A stretch of 64,000 nucleotides of DNA from Pedobacter sp. BAL39 (GCF_000170795.1 NZ_ABCM01000012.1:1-64000); one strand, 5' to 3'; counted from the first letter of the stretch, positions 22,039-35,087 are shown. Translations and numbers: made by a program. Notes: a model not told the origin generated them from the letters alone.

Positions 22039-25026
22039 TTACAGACTCATGCGTACCCCAAGGGTATAGGTAGTCGGAATGGGCATCCCATAACCGCTGT
22101 CATATCCTGTGAAACTGATGAGTTCGGGATCCTGGCCTGAGTATTTTGTGAGTGTAAAAAGGTTATTTGCTGTACCGTACACATAGAGTGTTCCTTTTGA
22201 GGCACGTTTACGCATCCATTGGCTCAGGTCATAGCCCAGCGATACTGTTCTCAGTTTCAGGAATGCACCGTTCTCCAGGAACAGATCCTGATCAATACGA
22301 TAGGGAATAACAGTACTCCAAGGGTTGTAAAGCGGGTATTTGGCATAGTCGCCACGGGTCTCCCAGAAGGTGATCTCTTTTACAGAACTGATCGTGCTTC
22401 CACTTTCCTGGTTGATGAAGTCAAACCGGTTGGCCATCTCCTGGTTCATGATTTTCCTGCCCAGGTTAAAATAGAAATTGACGCCCAGGCTCCATTTTCC
22501 GTATTTGAGATCATTGTTAAAGCCTCCGGAAACAGTGGGAAGACTATGGCCCATCAGCGACTTATCCTCATCACCAATCCGGTTGTCGCCGTTGAGGTCC
22601 TTCCAGCGTGGGTCACCGGCCTTCAGTGTTTTTCCATTGTACTTCATCGCCTCCCCATTTACCAGGGGAACGTCATCGTCGGACAGATAAATTCCTTCGT
22701 TGGTAAGCAGCCAGTACTGATCTACCGCATGGCCCACCTTCAGCAGCCTGTCGCCAATCATGATCTCCGTTAATCCGTCAGGCAACGCCACCAATGTATT
22801 TTTGTTAAAGTTCAGGTTCAGCGCAGGTGTCCATGAAAGTTTTCCTTTTTGCAGCACATCTGCCGACAGCGTGACATCCAGACCTTTATTGTTCACCGAT
22901 AAACCGGGTTTGTAGGTTTGTGTGTAGCCGTACTCTGCAAAATCAGGAATTCCGATCAGCTGATTTTTATCTGTTTTCGTGTACAGGTCCATTGACAAAC
23001 GAACTCTGTTGTTGAATACGGTAACATCCGTCCCAACGTTCAGCTGATCTGCATAGGCCCATGGAATCCCATAACCCACCCATCCATAGCCATATGGCCT
23101 GGCAAGTCCCGCAAAGCCGTTGTAGCCAGCGACAATAATGTTGCCCGTAAAGCCAAGGTCTGCAGAATACTGCGGTCCTTCCGCGTAATTGTCAAAATGC
23201 TCGATACGTCCCAACCGGCCGGCACTTGCCCGGAGGTTCCATTGATCAATAAAATTGCTTTTTGTAAGCAGGTCATTTTTAATGTTCCAGCCGCCAGAGA
23301 ATGCCGCTGACGTAAACCATCTGCTGGTAGGCTGTGCATTTGAGGAAGCATCCGTACGTACCAATGCTGAGAAGCTATATTTCTCCTTGAAATTATAGGA
23401 TGTTGTACCGTAAAATGATACAAGGTTATTTTTAGTAATATCAAGAAACTTATACATCAGCTGTTTTGGAAAGGCACTTGCATTTCCGTCGCCATTCAGA
23501 AGGTTTAGCTTGATGTAGTCGTTTGTTCCTTTATAGGCATAACCATAATTGTATTTATAAGAATCCCAGTTTACAGACTGCCCGACTTCAAAATGAAAAT
23601 TATGCAAGCCATTTAGTTGAAGGTCATAGGTTGCCTTATTGTCCCACAACAGACGCTGACTATAACCATAGTAATTTGAGGCATAGCTATTTTCTTCCAT
23701 CAATACCTTTGGATAAAAGAGGTCGCGATACCCTTCGGTATAATCGGCGCTGAACCTGGAAATAAAGTTAAACTTACCAATGTTGATCCCCAATGAGGCA
23801 TACGCTTCCAGGACATTCGTTTTATTGTTGTCAAAGCCGACATCAATATCATCAAGGTAACGCCCATAGACCGATTTGTTCGGACTTAGGGGGGCACTGA
23901 GATCGGGAATGTAGTTCATCTGACTAAACCGGTCGCGTTGGCTTTTGTTGCGGTCACGCTCAATTCTGTTGGCATTAACCATCGCGGAAAAGGTCATCCA
24001 TTCCAGTGGTTTCATATTGATATTAAACATGGTGCTGTACCGGTTTGCCAGCGTCTGATCAGCAATACCTGCGTTGCGCACATTGCCAATGGAGAAGCGG
24101 AAATTTGCACGCTCCATCCCTCCGGAAATCGATGCATTTACGTTATAGGAAAGGGCATTCCTATAATAAAGGTCGTTCCAGTTGGAGGCACCATAATAAG
24201 CGTTGCTTAAAGAATCACTGAGGTAGAGTGGATACGTATCATCGTCAGAAAACCTACCTGCAGCAGTATACCTGTCGTAAAACTGCTTCCTGAAGGCATT
24301 TTCATATTTACCATTGGTAGTCGTTACCTGCGGTTTCTGGCCCAGGCTGACGAAGGAGCTGAAGGTGATCTTCGCTTCATCCGGCGACTTTGAGGTCAAC
24401 ACGATCACTCCATTAATGGCTCTGGGGCCATAAGCCGCGATTGCCGCGATATTGCTCAGTACCTCTACGCGGGCGATATTTTCCATATCAATGTTGGCAA
24501 GCAGGTTGGTTGCCGGCCCGATCCGGTTAAACTTGTACTGTTGGATGTCAAACGCGAAAGGATGCTCGCCAATCAGTGGCACACCATCCAGAACAACAAG
24601 AGGCTGCACCTGGAATTGCTCCCGCGCAGAAAAAAGAGGCTGTGCTGTTCCATGGATGAACATATTCTGCAGTGTTCCTGGCTCTCCAGAGGGTTCCTGA
24701 ACATACAAGCCTGCAGCTTGTCCTTTCATATATTGCTGCAGCGACAGACTTGGGTAGCTGAGTAATTTTTCAGGATTGATCCTTCCCCCTTTTAGAGTTA
24801 ATTCTGAAAACGGGGAGGGCTTGTCCGAATAGATTTTCAAAATTTTTGTAGTATCCGCATCTTGCTTCGCAGTATCGGCAGATTTAATTTTAGTAGTGTC
24901 TGTCTGGACCTGAGAGCTGCCACCGGCGGCTGGTTTAAATAAAGAGATGGCCCTGACATGAGCACTTAAAGAGAAAGTGTTTAGACACACCAATCCCATG
25001 AACGAAATAATTGCAATTACGCGCAT
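22039..25026 (-). CDS. SusC/RagA-family TonB-dependent transporter, reduced N-terminus (first pair)
   Basis: This 995-residue protein is the first gene of the 11-gene operon. It has a signal peptide (about 1-23), then a short Thr/Asp/Lys-rich linker (about 36-62), then a plug domain (VLDGVPLIGEHPF, IARVEVLSNIAAIAAYGPRAINGVIVLTSK) and a barrel (LFTLTKYSGQDPE, TYTLGVRMSL at the end). The usual carboxypeptidase-like domain and an obvious TonB box are absent, unlike the second SusC in the operon. It should form the transport channel with the next SusD. Regulators that often neighbour such genes (ECF sigma/anti-sigma or hybrid two-component) are not present. Confidence 0.92.
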   Translation of the reverse strand: MRVIAIISFMGLVCLNTFSLSAHVRAISLFKPAAGGSSQVQTDTTKIKSADTAKQDADTTKILKIYSDKPSPFSELTLKGGRINPEKLLSYPSLSLQQYMKGQAAGLYVQEPSGEPGTLQNMFIHGTAQPLFSAREQFQVQPLVVLDGVPLIGEHPFAFDIQQYKFNRIGPATNLLANIDMENIARVEVLSNIAAIAAYGPRAINGVIVLTSKSPDEAKITFSSFVSLGQKPQVTTTNGKYENAFRKQFYDRYTAAGRFSDDDTYPLYLSDSLSNAYYGASNWNDLYYRNALSYNVNASISGGMERANFRFSIGNVRNAGIADQTLANRYSTMFNINMKPLEWMTFSAMVNANRIERDRNKSQRDRFSQMNYIPDLSAPLSPNKSVYGRYLDDIDVGFDNNKTNVLEAYASLGINIGKFNFISRFSADYTEGYRDLFYPKVLMEENSYASNYYGYSQRLLWDNKATYDLQLNGLHNFHFEVGQSVNWDSYKYNYGYAYKGTNDYIKLNLLNGDGNASAFPKQLMYKFLDITKNNLVSFYGTTSYNFKEKYSFSALVRTDASSNAQPTSRWFTSAAFSGGWNIKNDLLTKSNFIDQWNLRASAGRLGRIEHFDNYAEGPQYSADLGFTGNIIVAGYNGFAGLARPYGYGWVGYGIPWAYADQLNVGTDVTVFNNRVRLSMDLYTKTDKNQLIGIPDFAEYGYTQTYKPGLSVNNKGLDVTLSADVLQKGKLSWTPALNLNFNKNTLVALPDGLTEIMIGDRLLKVGHAVDQYWLLTNEGIYLSDDDVPLVNGEAMKYNGKTLKAGDPRWKDLNGDNRIGDEDKSLMGHSLPTVSGGFNNDLKYGKWSLGVNFYFNLGRKIMNQEMANRFDFINQESGSTISSVKEITFWETRGDYAKYPLYNPWSTVIPYRIDQDLFLENGAFLKLRTVSLGYDLSQWMRKRASKGTLYVYGTANNLFTLTKYSGQDPELISFTGYDSGYGMPIPTTYTLGVRMSL

Positions 25027-25115
25027 AACAGATAATTAGTTATTAACTGACTGAAACTAGTATTTATGTGTTTTCTGAAGATTACTTTGCAAATCTTAGG
25101 ACATAGAGATCCCTT

Positions 25116-25132
25116 ATCCGTTGATAACGGAT
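25116..25132. promoter_or_regulatory. Perfect inverted repeat upstream of the SusCD operon (possible operator)
   Basis: The sequence atccgtt-gat-aacggat is a perfect 7-bp inverted repeat with a 3-bp spacer, 90 bp before the first SusC start. The size suits a dimeric DNA-binding protein. An imperfect -7-like element (TAAGATTTG, one base too long) lies between it and the gene. Function is inferred only from position. Confidence 0.4.
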
Positions 25133-25158
25133 GATTGCAATAGGCAAAACGGATTTAC

Positions 25159-25176
25159 ACGATTTTAATAAATCGT
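25159..25176. promoter_or_regulatory. Second inverted repeat upstream of the SusCD operon
   Basis: The sequence acgattt-taat-aaatcgt is a perfect 7-bp inverted repeat with a 4-bp spacer, lying 26 bp beyond the first palindrome. It may be a second regulator site or part of an untranslated RNA structure. Confidence 0.3.
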
Positions 25177-25228
25177 TTTAGCTAAATCAGAAAATAAAAT
25201 TTACAAGTTAGATGGGATGAATGTCACT

Positions 25229-25260
25229 TATATGCCTGCGCTGGGTCGCGCCGGCATATA
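25229..25260. other. GC-rich hairpin in the divergent spacer
   Basis: The arms tatatgcc and ggcatata enclose gcgc-tgggtc-gcgc, giving an 8 + 4 bp stem with one internal mismatch. It stands out in very AT-rich surroundings. Neither flanking gene ends here, so an ordinary gene-end terminator is not expected. From 25270 to 25918 nothing else was recognised: no open frame, tRNA or repeat array. Confidence 0.4.
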
Positions 25261-25918
25261 AAAAGTTGAAAGAAAAAAGATGGTGAGAAGTAAAATTTAG
25301 CATAGTTTGGTTGGTTTAGGTTGGTAATATATTTTAGTTAGGACATTTACAATAAAAATTTAGAAAACAGATAATAAACTGGCAACCCAACTCACGTACC
25401 CCCTACAAAACCGTAAAAATGAAAGATCAGCAGTAATATTTAGTACTAAAACACTAAAAAGAAGCTACTTAACCTGCATATAAACGTATATATGACAATT
25501 ATACAAAATAAAAATTTAAAATAATCAAAATAAATAAATAAAAATTACAATTATACCAATGAAACAACTTAATTGAAGCTATTAATTCATTTTAATTACA
25601 TCATCAATGCAATATTGACCTATAAATTCTCCATAAATCCAAAACAACAGAACAAAAAACCAAAATTACACACAAAAAAAACGCATTTATTAAGAAAATA
25701 ATTACAAAAATAGCACACGATTGCAAAAACGAATAAATTGGCAACTGAATAACGAGCTAACTATTTAGTACATTAAAAAATAAACTTTTAAATGGGGCTT
25801 CGACAATTATTGAGGAATCACCACGCGTCGTTACCAATTTTATAAGCAACAAACTTCTCAATAGGATACATTTCCATTTTGTGATGACGATCATATAAAA
25901 CAACCGTCTTAAAGCAGA

Positions 25919-25941
25919 AATTTGTTCACTATTGACAAATT
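25919..25941 (+). promoter_or_regulatory. Inverted repeat immediately before queD
   Basis: The arms aatttgt and acaaatt, separated by 9 bp, end at the base before the queD ATG. A preQ1 riboswitch, which often controls queuosine genes, was looked for and not seen. The repeat may be an operator or an RNA hairpin that covers the ribosome entry region. Confidence 0.3.
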
Positions 25942-26295
25942 ATGATCATATACAAGAAATTCTCCTTTGATTCCGCCCATTACCTTCCCTTAGTTCCTGC
26001 CTCCCACAAATGCGGCAGAATGCATGGCCATACCTATCAGCTCACCGTATATCTTTCAGGTACACCAGATCCACACTCGGGTTGGGTTGCAGATTTTGGC
26101 GATCTCAAACGCGGCATACAGCCATTTGTAGACCTGCTGGATCATCGCCTGCTAAATGATATCCCGGGATTGGAAAATCCAACCAGTGAAAATCTTAGCG
26201 TATGGTTGTGGCAGAAGATCAAACCTGTTTTTCCGGCACTCGCAAAAATTGAGCTTAGTGAAACTCCAGGTACAGGTGTCATCTATGAAGGATAA
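25942..26295 (+). CDS. queD: 6-carboxy-5,6,7,8-tetrahydropterin synthase (QueD / PTPS family)
   Basis: The 117-residue protein has the PTPS fold markers. Its zinc ligands are His13 in FDSAHYLP and His28/His30 in MHGHTY, with catalytic Cys24 in HKCGRMHGH. The C-terminal ELSETPGTGVIYEG carries the conserved Glu that binds the pterin. QueD converts 7,8-dihydroneopterin triphosphate to carboxytetrahydropterin, the first dedicated step of queuosine synthesis, in the cytoplasm. Its end overlaps the heme A synthase start by 11 bp, so the two are cotranscribed although their pathways differ. Other queuosine genes are not in the window. Confidence 0.9.
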   Translation: MIIYKKFSFDSAHYLPLVPASHKCGRMHGHTYQLTVYLSGTPDPHSGWVADFGDLKRGIQPFVDLLDHRLLNDIPGLENPTSENLSVWLWQKIKPVFPALAKIELSETPGTGVIYEG

Positions 26296-27319
26296 CTATA
26301 ACCGCCGGATCGCCAATTGGCTGTACATTGGTGCCGCTTGCATCATCATTCAAATACTTCTGGGTGGTATTACCAGACTTACAGGTTCAGGCCTTTCCAT
26401 TACAGAATGGAAACCGCTCCTCGGCAGTATTCCGCCATTGAATGAAAGCGAATGGCAGGCAAGCTTCGACCGTTACAAACAAATTGCACAGTTTCATCTT
26501 GTCAATTCCCATTTTACCCTGGAGGACTACAAATCTATTTTCTTCTGGGAGTGGTTCCATAGAAACTGGGCCCGCCTGCTCGGCGTAATATTTGTTCTTC
26601 CACTGACGTACTTCCTGATCACCAAACAGATCAGCAGGACATTAGTCTTTCCCCTGATCATACTCTTGTCCCTAGGATTGTTACAAGGTGTAATCGGCTG
26701 GATCATGGTCAGGAGCGGTCTAAATGATACAGATATCCGGGTAAACCACATCCGACTATCCATCCATTTCTTCACTGCATTGATATTGCTCTGTTATACG
26801 CTTTGGATCGCATTTTCCTTAAGCTTCAGAGACATTCACATGCGGCATAGGGTGAAATACCCTATGCTAAATATCATCGTCCTGGGGTTCCTCTGCATCC
26901 AAATGGTCTATGGTGCGTTTATGGCAGGAACCAACGCGGCGCTCGCAGCAATTACCTGGCCTGATATGAATGGCTCATTTATACCGAAGGCCGTCCGTTC
27001 ACGGCCAGTTAACCTGACGAGCATGACCAGCGACCTGCTGAGTATTCAGTTTATACACCGCAACCTGGCTTATCTGATCACGATACTCGTGATTATCCTT
27101 TATTTCAGAACTTATAGCTGGAAGATTAACAAACGGCTTTCGATGATCAGAATGATGCCGCTACTCCTGGTTACCTCGCAATGCATGCTTGGCATCATTA
27201 CGCTTGTAAGTAGTATACATCCCGACCATAAGATATATGCCTTATTGCATCAGTCTACAGGAATAATGCTGATGGCATCTCTTCTACTGACCCAGTTCAT
27301 GAACATGAAACGCCACTAA
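26285..27319 (+). CDS. ctaA: Heme A synthase (COX15/CtaA family)
   Basis: The start at MKDNYNRRIANWLYIG (26285) gives 344 residues and about eight membrane segments. Family features are GGITRLTGSGLSITEWKP near the N-terminus and conserved heme-ligand histidines in helices (NHIRLSIHFF, IQFIHRNLAY, LLHQSTGIML). The enzyme oxidises the C8 methyl of heme O to give heme A for aa3-type cytochrome oxidase in the inner membrane. An in-frame ATG at 26156 lies inside queD and is rejected. It overlaps queD by 11 bp, so translation may be coupled. The cytochrome oxidase genes are elsewhere. Confidence 0.93.
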   Translation: MKDNYNRRIANWLYIGAACIIIQILLGGITRLTGSGLSITEWKPLLGSIPPLNESEWQASFDRYKQIAQFHLVNSHFTLEDYKSIFFWEWFHRNWARLLGVIFVLPLTYFLITKQISRTLVFPLIILLSLGLLQGVIGWIMVRSGLNDTDIRVNHIRLSIHFFTALILLCYTLWIAFSLSFRDIHMRHRVKYPMLNIIVLGFLCIQMVYGAFMAGTNAALAAITWPDMNGSFIPKAVRSRPVNLTSMTSDLLSIQFIHRNLAYLITILVIILYFRTYSWKINKRLSMIRMMPLLLVTSQCMLGIITLVSSIHPDHKIYALLHQSTGIMLMASLLLTQFMNMKRH

Positions 27320-27382
27320 ACCGAATTCAATTGTTATCTTGATGATGTATCAGTAACATACGAATATAAAATCAGATAAACT

Positions 27383-27967
27383 ATGAGCGCCATCAGAGAA
27401 AATTTCAATTCAATTCTAATTAAGCAAAAGGCACTGCGATACCCTTTCCCAGATATAATCAGACAACCTGCAACGCTCCAGGACATCGAACATACGGAAA
27501 AATCCATAGGCGTAGCGTTCAATAATGAACTGAAAGAACTTTACTTATTTGCCGACGGGACCAACATTGATACGGTCACGCCGTCGGGACTTACAGGTCT
27601 GATACCTATACATAATTTCCTGTCTTTGCAGGATGCCATTAGTTACTACCACGAAAGCATGGAGTTTGAACAATCTTTTCACAATTGGACCAGAGGCTTT
27701 AGTCCTGGTAAGCAACTTTTTCCATTTTTGGAAGATGGGGCAGGCAATTGTTATTGGGTGGATCTGAATGAGCGTACACCAGATTACGGAAGAATATTCT
27801 GGACAAATACATTTGGAAGCGAGCCTGATTACACCTACAGCTCTTTGACAAGCATGTTCAATGTAATTGCAGAAGCCTACCGTACTGAACTTATATTTCT
27901 TGATGATAATGGTTATCTTGATTGTGACTTCGAGGCCTTTGATAAGCTATCGAAAGCTCATCAGTAA
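27383..27967 (+). CDS. SMI1/KNR4-family protein
   Basis: The 194-residue cytoplasmic protein shows the SMI1/KNR4 pattern: an N-terminal helix with PATLQDIEHTEKSIGVAFN, then LKELYLFADG, then FPFLEDGAGNCYWVDLNE. In bacteria this fold often occurs as immunity proteins for polymorphic toxins, but it also occurs alone. No toxin gene is next to it here, so no specific role can be given. It lies on the plus strand, 64 bp after ctaA, and runs towards the end of rRNA operon B. Confidence 0.75.
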   Translation: MSAIRENFNSILIKQKALRYPFPDIIRQPATLQDIEHTEKSIGVAFNNELKELYLFADGTNIDTVTPSGLTGLIPIHNFLSLQDAISYYHESMEFEQSFHNWTRGFSPGKQLFPFLEDGAGNCYWVDLNERTPDYGRIFWTNTFGSEPDYTYSSLTSMFNVIAEAYRTELIFLDDNGYLDCDFEAFDKLSKAHQ

Positions 27968-28013
27968 GACCAGTTATCAACCGGCTCAACCCTCATCATC
28001 CAAAACAGCACCA

Positions 28014-28050
28014 TACAAGAAAAGCCTGCAGTTCATCACTACAGGCTTTC
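28014..28050 (-). terminator. Terminator after the extra 5S gene of operon B
   Basis: On the minus strand AAAGCCTG and CAGGCTTT form a stem with a 13-base loop, followed by TTTTC. It closes rRNA operon B and may also stop transcription arriving from the SMI1-type gene on the other strand. The loop differs from the terminator at 28203-28237, while the stem is the same. Confidence 0.75.
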
Positions 28051-28059
28051 TTTTAAGAT

Positions 28060-28166
28060 TTGGCACCGACCTACTCTCCCACGTGTTACCGCAGTACCAT
28101 CGGCTCTGGTGGGCTTGACTTCTCTGTTCGGAATGGGAAGAGGTAGACACCACCGATATAGGCACC
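28060..28166 (-). rRNA. rrf: Extra tandem 5S ribosomal RNA, operon B
   Basis: This is a second complete 5S sequence, 79 bp beyond the normal 5S of operon B and after its terminator. It differs from the other two 5S copies at two positions: plus-strand G at 28117 (A in the others) and A at 28145 (G in the others). Everything else matches, so it should fold as 5S RNA. Its transcription would depend on readthrough of the first terminator or on its own promoter, which I could not identify. Confidence 0.92.
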
Positions 28167-28202
28167 TAAATATTTTCAATTTCTTTAAAGTTCTTTATTA
28201 GT

Positions 28203-28237
28203 AAAAGAAAAGCCTGCAGTTTTGACTACAGGCTTTC
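28203..28237 (-). terminator. Terminator between the two tandem 5S genes
   Basis: On the minus strand a stem AAAGCCTG/CAGGCTTT with a 12-base loop is followed by TCTTTTAC. It is identical, as far as can be seen, to the truncated structure at the left end of the window. Its T-tract is short and interrupted, so partial readthrough into the second 5S is possible. Confidence 0.75.
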
Positions 28238-28245
28238 TTTAAGAT

Positions 28246-28352
<107 letters not shown>

Positions 28353-28466
28353 TAAATATTTTTAATGTTTATACAGCTTCGGAATGGACTTACCTTTTGC
28401 TGTCAAACAATGACATATTATTGAAAGAAGTTAGTTAGGAAGAACAAACAACAGTTTACTGCTCTT

Positions 28467-31337
<2,871 letters not shown>

Positions 31338-31564
31338 TTCTCTCCATAGCCTTTTGCGCCTATGGAAATGCTTTTTTTGATGGTTGTTATCTCTTTCAGA
31401 TTTCTATTTGTAATTGCTTACTCATTTCATTCCTCAAAGCTAACAACGTCTCTATTGTTGTTTGCTCTTCTTTTTTAACTTCTTCCAATATGTCAAAGAA
31501 CTTTTCTATCCCGGAGTTCATTACTGAACCCTATTTCTGTACCTTCTATCTTAAGTACCGGTGA

Positions 31565-31641
31565 TGGTGGAGAATAACGGAGTCGAACCGTTGACCTCCT
31601 GCGTGCAAGGCAGGCGCTCTAGCCAGCTGAGCTAATCCCCC
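31565..31641 (-). tRNA. tRNA-Ala (anticodon TGC), operon B
   Basis: The sequence is identical to the operon A copy (3347-3423), including the G3:U70 acceptor pair, anticodon TGC and encoded CCA end. It lies between tRNA-Ile and the 23S gene. Confidence 0.97.
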
Positions 31642-31655
31642 TTAGAATATATCTG

Positions 31656-31730
31656 TAGTCCCGAGCAGATTTGAACTGCTGACCCCTACATTATCAGTGT
31701 AGTGCTCTAACCAAACTGAGCTACGGGACT
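31656..31730 (-). tRNA. tRNA-Ile (anticodon GAT), operon B
   Basis: The sequence is identical to the operon A copy (3438-3512), with anticodon GAT and no fully encoded CCA. It is the first tRNA after 16S. Confidence 0.97.
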
Positions 31731-31844
31731 AGGTGTCTTTACTTCAGTATGAGAACACTAAACGATGTTTCATCCTATGGGTGTTTCTTTTTGAGATCTT
31801 TTGTCATTTATATCATTTGCGCAGCGAGTAGTCTGACCTACTCC

Positions 31845-33368
<1,524 letters not shown>

Positions 33369-33699
33369 AAAATGTGTTGTTTGAACGCTGACCATTCTTA
33401 ACTTGTTAATAATAGTCTTTATTCTAATTGTTATATTGTCTGTTAGAATCAAACTTAAAAAAATAGCTTCAGTATCATGTACTTTGATTCCGTACTAATC
33501 TACCTCGCTACGCTATAAATGACATCTCTTTAATGAACTTCTCGAATCGCCTCACGGGTCTTCTTTATATGTTGCAATCTGCTGCCCCTGTGTTTACCTG
33601 GTCTTTCTCGTCCAGTTCTGTTGCGGTTAAGCCTATTGTTTCAATCTTGTTTATTCGCTTGCGAACTCCGTTCGTTTAGCTCCCCGTTGTTTGGGATTG

Positions 33700-33729
33700 C
33701 AAAGGTAGAAATCTTTTTGTTATTGTCAA
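33700..33729 (-). promoter_or_regulatory. Proximal rRNA promoter, operon B
   Basis: This is the same TTG-N19-TACCTTTG element as at 5482-5511, about 330 bp upstream of the 16S gene. Confidence 0.8.
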
Positions 33730-33867
33730 GCTTTTTTTTGATCTTTTTTATTTTCTCTGTTTTAACCTTCTAAAACTAAAAAACCTGCCTGGCCAATTCC
33801 TACTGCAATATTTCAAACTCTTCTTCTCTTATCCTTCTCACCGTTTCACTTCCTCCGAAGCGGGATG

Positions 33868-33896
33868 CAAAAGTAGGAAAAATATCAGTAGACCAA
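33868..33896 (-). promoter_or_regulatory. Distal rRNA promoter, operon B
   Basis: TTG, 18 bases and TACTTTTG are kept although the spacer sequence differs from operon A. Beyond it, from 33918 to 34332, no gene or signal was recognised. Confidence 0.6.
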
Positions 33897-34332
33897 AACA
33901 TTTCTAGCCCTTTATTTGTATCGGGGCGCTAACTGCATGGTTTACAATCAAAAAAAAAATCATCAGCGTCGTTAGGATTACCGAATTATGTTAAACACAC
34001 CGGAGGAACCTAGGCTTAGCACATCGGCCTCACAAGCTTAAAACACATTTTCAAGCATCAGGAAACCTTACTTCGAACCCAAAATCCCCTAGCCCAAATC
34101 CGGAAAACAGCTCAATCTATCTTTTAAATGAATTTAAAAGCCCTTAAGAATAGGTAACCAATCATCAAAACCACCCTATTACAATCTTAAAAGCCTCCTC
34201 CTAGGCTCCTTCTTACTGGAATACAAATAGCATCGGATTGTAGGATCCATAATGTATCATATATACATATAGTATACAACATCACCATCAACGGTTAGTT
34301 TATCGCGTCCTTACTCGGTCCTCGCCCGTACC

Positions 34333-34465
34333 TTGTTCTGGAAGCACACGCACTAAAGAGACACTAAACAGAGACTAAACAGAGACAAAAAGCACGATGC
34401 ACCTCTCTTTGGTCTCTTTTTTCTCTCTCTATGATCTGTCATTATTCATCCTGCTTCCAGAACAA
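34333..34465. repeat. Small inverted-repeat element with internal tandem repeats
   Basis: A perfect 14-bp inverted repeat (ttgttctggaagca at 34333-34346, its complement at 34452-34465) encloses about 105 bp. Inside are tandem units related to actaaacagag (34352-34384, two full and one shorter) and a second 8-bp inverted repeat aaagagac/gtctcttt (34355-34362 with 34412-34419). No open frame is present. It could be a MITE-like element, an RNA structure or a recombination site. From 34466 to 34727 nothing else is recognised. Confidence 0.5.
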
Positions 34466-34727
34466 AGACAGAACCATCCCCGAACAGTGCACGAACAGAC
34501 CTCAGACCATATCCACAGTTAGCAAATTCACATTGGATTCAAACCACAATACCCCGTACTCCCGGGCAGGAAGTAATAATCGAGGTATCACCACGACAAG
34601 ATGTGTCGTCCGAAAAAAAGATTACAGTCTAATACCAACTGGATGTCATAAAGATAAAAAAACATCGTCAGAAATGCTTGGAAAACATGAAATATCAATC
34701 GCAAAAGAAAGAAGTCAACAGACCAAT

Positions 34728-35087
34728 CTAATACTGCCCTGTAGCCAGCATGACCAACGTACAAGCCTCCACAGGCTCGATTCCATGGCTCTTCAACAAA
34801 TCTTCAAGCTCTTCATTTTCAGTTCCAGGATTGAAAATCACCCTCTTAGGGTCCGTCTTAATGATATAGTCGTAATACTCAGGCTGTACGGCAGGACCAA
34901 TATATAAAGTAATGGTATGAACATCTTCATGGATTTCAGCAGGACGCTCTATCGCAACACCTGCAACTTCGCCGCTTTTGATACCAATATTCACAATTGG
35001 ATGTCCTTTCGCCTTCAGCATTTGGGCTGCACGATAGGCATACCTCGTAGGATTAGGAGTAGCACCGATAATTAAAGTATTTTTCAT
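34728..35087 (-). CDS. CoA-binding-domain protein (YccU/COG1832 type)
   Basis: The 119-residue protein is a single Rossmann-type CoA-binding domain, with TLIIGATPNPTRYAYRAAQML at its N-terminus and RVIFNPGTENEELEDLL further on. These are features of the small YccU-like family related to the CoA-binding part of succinyl-CoA synthetase. The molecular role of the stand-alone proteins is not established. It is a single gene on the minus strand, 144 bp downstream of the FAD dehydrogenase gene. Confidence 0.85.
   Translation of the reverse strand: MKNTLIIGATPNPTRYAYRAAQMLKAKGHPIVNIGIKSGEVAGVAIERPAEIHEDVHTITLYIGPAVQPEYYDYIIKTDPKRVIFNPGTENEELEDLLKSHGIEPVEACTLVMLATGQY

Noticed and set aside
25800..25941. 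preQ1 riboswitch in front of queD
   Set aside because: The expected C-rich and A-rich pseudoknot pattern was not found; only an inverted repeat is present.
27383..28060. Polymorphic toxin/immunity module at the SMI1/KNR4-type gene
   Set aside because: No toxin or secretion-domain gene is next to it; its neighbours are ctaA and rRNA.
34352..34384. CRISPR array
   Set aside because: The repeats are only 9-11 bp, have no spacers of regular length, and no cas gene is in the window.
34431..34907. A 158-codon plus-strand frame near the inverted-repeat element
   Set aside because: Its second half is antisense to the CoA-binding gene, and its first half has no protein-like features.
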